Assembly: GCA_001931905.2 (NCBI GenBank)
Contig: MSJI02000011.1
Coordinates: 1 to 64,000, forward strand
Origin: Cladosporium sp. IMV 00045
Lineage: Eukaryota; Ascomycota; Dothideomycetes; Cladosporiales; Cladosporiaceae
Reading direction: 5' to 3'
Length of the DNA stretch: 64,000 bases
Shown here: piece by piece, positions 61,670 through 64,000 of the stretch
How positions within the stretch are numbered: the stretch's first letter is position 1
Layout: each line of letters begins with the position of its first letter
Notes under the pieces: model-generated
Seen by the model: the letters and a program-made list of their open reading frames with translations, nothing else
Databases searched by the model: none
What the model was told of the DNA's origin: nothing
Program-made: the position numbers and the translations under genes

Positions 61670-62240
61670 GTGGTTTCATGAACTTAATGATGATAGCATA
61701 TATTTTAATGATCAGTTGTTTACAACACATCCGTTCATCTCAACAACGAAAAACGAAAGTCAAGATCTCACGTCATCTTCAACTCATGTCAAAACATGCG
61801 TCCTTGGATCTGGCTGCGGTCCGTGTGCCAAGTGGATTCCTCCATCTTGAATTCTCCATCTCCGCTCAAGCTTCATCTTTGTGTTCCGTCATTCTCCAAG
61901 CATCAGAATTGCCTTTGGAATTTTGAATAGCTCCGCGATGGATAGGAAGCTTCCTCAAAGTCTATCGCGCAGCTCTGATGACCAACATCAGAACTGCCGT
62001 CTCGCCACGGCCAAGTATAAGTATCCGTTGGTTATCTAGCCAAGTCTTTCCTCACCCGTCTTCATCTCTAAAGCCTTGCTCGTTCGCTCGCTTTAAATCC
62101 GGTTTCGCCAAGTTGAAGATTGGCCTGCGTCATCCCATATCCATAATGCACGGGTCCGTTCATTGTTAAAAATAATGCCTGCCCGCCGGCCTATTCACTC
62201 GGTCAGGTCCAGTGAGAAAAAGACACAACTGCCGGCAAAC
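61670..62240. promoter_or_regulatory. spacer with GH128 promoter
   Basis: 571 bp between two plus-strand wall-enzyme genes. A TATAAGTA sequence (62016-62023) is a possible TATA element about 220 bp before the chosen GH128 ATG. No repeat was seen. Confidence 0.4.
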
Positions 62241-63288
62241 ATGAGAATCCCACGTACAATCGCCCTGGTCCCGGCGATACTTCCAATATGGTTCGCTACG
62301 ATGGTCGCCGGCGACGATAACGATAACAACAACAATGATGATGATTACGCCGGTAACGACACCGACCCAATCGAAGCGACTTCGCCCAAGCGCGGCCTAT
62401 GCTACGTCTCAGGCGAAGATCCCGAAGACGACCGCACATGGGACCACTCCGACTCCGACCTGAGCTGGTACTACAACTTTCAAGCGCACCATATACGTGG
62501 GATGGACGACAAACTGCAATACGTGCCCATGCTCTGGGGAGAAGATTCCGCAGACGACCTCGATGGCAGTTTCTTTGACGTGGTGAAAGGCCACATCGAC
62601 TCCGGACTCGACATCGAGTACGTGCTTGGTTTCAACGAGCCCGACGGTTGCGAGGGCGGAGGATCTTGCATCGACCCCGACAAGGCCGCGGAAGTCTGGA
62701 TCGATCAAATCGAGCCGCTGAAAGACTTGGGTCTCAATCTCGGCGCACCGGCGGTGACTGGCTCCCCACGCGGTTTGAGATGGTTGCAGGATTTCTACAC
62801 CGAGTGCGATGGCGGCTGCACGACTGATTTCTTGCCTATCCACTGGTACGGCAACTTTGAGGGTATGGCCGCATACATCGGTCAGGTTAACGAGACGTAC
62901 CAGAACATGTCCATGTGGGTCACGGAGTTCAATTACCCGGAGCAGGATCTCGAGGAAACGCAAGCGTTCTTCAATCAGAGTATCAACCACTTGGACGAGT
63001 TGAGGTGAGTTACACGCTTATATTACCCTTGACTGAGATGCATCGTACTGACGATCGATCCACAGCTTTGTCACTCACTACTCGTGGTTTGGCGCTTTCC
63101 GCTCAGACGAAAGTAATGTCGGACCAAATGGCGCTCTTCTGGATCCGGACGGCGAGCTTACCGATATGGGCTCTTATTACATGGGAGGGTCTTCCACCGG
63201 CAAAGTGCCCTCTAGCGCAACTGTAAACGCCGCATTTGCTGGTGCGTCAGTATTTGTCGTCGCTGCGGTCTTCTGGAGCTTTGGGTGA
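62241..63288 (+). CDS. GH128 (Asl1-like) beta-1,3-glucanase, secreted, GPI-like tail
   Basis: Secreted protein with the GH128/Asl1-like glycosyl hydrolase catalytic domain, likely acting on wall beta-1,3-glucan. Exons 62241-63004 and 63066-63288 give 328 residues. The start at 62241 yields a signal peptide (MRIPRTIALVPAILPIWFATMVAG); an in-frame ATG at 62175 would add 22 basic residues. An Asp/Asn-rich linker precedes the domain (KRGLCYV, SWYYNF, YVPMLWG, VLGFNEPD with the catalytic Glu, GAPAVT, FLPIHWYGN, MWVTEFNYP with the second catalytic Glu). Exon 2 adds FVTHYSWFGAFR and GELTDMGSYYMGG. The last 20 residues are hydrophobic (NAAFAGASVFVVAAVFWSFG), preceded by small residues, as in a GPI-attachment signal. 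The exon junction is codon-split Ser. Confidence 0.9.
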
Positions 63289-64000
63289 TGTACTCTGAGA
63301 ATCCCGGGATGTATGCCCCAGTCGTGCCGAGCCATACGACGGTCTTTGATTTGGATTGCGAGAGTTAAGCGTTGTCGTTAGGTGTTTTACGTTGACGATA
63401 CCACGGATTTTGATTTTTTGTTTTCTTTCTTCGGCGATATACCTAGGTCACCGCCGAGGCCTTACATTTAGAATACGATATAGATGAAGATACGATGAAT
63501 ACAGCGCACATATATATGGCGTAGTCAATATGTAAGATTGAGCACGCCTCCGTCACGTCGCACGCTAATATACATGTAATCACACTCAGGGCACAATAGA
63601 CAAACAGACGGTATTAAAGCATTTGCATGTCCTTGCGTTGGTTCGTGGATAGGACCACCTCCTAATCAACTATATGTGCTGGGGAAGCACGCGTTCTGGT
63701 TGTTGTGGGGACCCCTCTGCTAGCCTTGAGTATTTTCGCAATTGCTCAGACACGCCCAGGAGATCTCTTTTCCTTCCCACAGACTGAACAAGTACAAGCT
63801 GGTGCAGCCGTCACACGCTTAGACCCCTGTGCCGCTTTACGATTCTCATCGGGGTCAAGAGCATCAATTAGATCAAGTAGCAGGTGCTGCAACCGACGAA
63901 GTCGATTTACCACAGTATGGTCTCCCCTTCGTCGAGCTTGATCAACTTGATAAAGCCCACGCTCGAAAGTGGCGAACCAAGATCGGAAGCACTTCTCATC
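63289..64000. other. terminal spacer, no gene recognised
   Basis: The last 712 bp show no convincing coding sequence; a plus-strand ORF at 63705-63941 (78 codons, no ATG context of note) is weak. It may be the flank of a gene that begins beyond the window. Confidence 0.4.

Noticed and set aside
62163..62240. Earlier GH128 start (ATG 62175)
   Set aside because: It would place a basic 22-residue leader before the signal peptide; the ATG at 62241 gives a standard secretion signal. Not excluded.

Overview
The window is nuclear DNA of a filamentous ascomycete. Introns are short (about 50-70 bp, GT...AG), genes lie 0.1-1 kb apart on both strands, and the protein set is typically fungal: ARP2/3 subunit, RFC3, ERF4, KIN17, BUB1, IST1, CHL1, UGGT, UBR1, COQ1, a Vma12-like factor, NEDD8, MCM4, tubulin cofactor A, a THO7 subunit, Elongin A, GH76 and GH128. 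The secreted-protein style and exon structure suggest Dothideomycetes, but this is only an impression. No rRNA, convincing tRNA, CRISPR array or intact transposon was seen.

Layout. 0.1-8.9 kb: ARPC3, RFC3, a short-chain dehydrogenase, a Ser/Thr-rich secreted glycoprotein, ERF4, KIN17. 9.5-15.3 kb: metabolic and secreted enzymes (class II aldolase, SurE-like protein, type B carboxylesterase, THI5/NMT1-like protein). 15.8-22 kb: BUB1 with an intact kinase and several Cdc20-binding motifs, a hypothetical gene, IST1. 22.3-29.3 kb: CHL1 and UGGT copy A, the latter cut by a 20-N gap. 29.3-38.7 kb: UBR1 lacking its start, COQ1, a Vma12-like gene. 39.0-46.6 kb: CHL1 and UGGT again (copy B), complete and ending in HDEL. 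47-64 kb: a fungal MRJP/Yellow-like gene with a doubtful 5' end, Yippee, NEDD8, MCM4, tubulin cofactor A, THO7, Elongin A, GH76, GH128.

The main structural feature is the direct duplication of a block of about 7.0 kb (CHL1 + spacer + UGGT), about 16.68 kb apart. Both copies are open and alike through genes, intron and spacer, yet similarity stops abruptly at the CHL1 start codon. The right end of copy A is hidden by the gap. There the reading frame happens to run from UGGT into UBR1, giving a false 3320-codon ORF. Whether the repeat is a real segmental duplication, two diverged parental copies, or a scaffolding error needs read-level evidence.

Functionally, genes for replication, cohesion and mitosis (RFC3, MCM4, CHL1, BUB1), the secretory pathway (UGGT, ERF4, IST1, Vma12-like), ubiquitin-type modification (UBR1, NEDD8, possibly Elongin A) and cell-wall remodelling (GH76, GH128) are interspersed. 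There are no operons or recognisable secondary-metabolite clusters.
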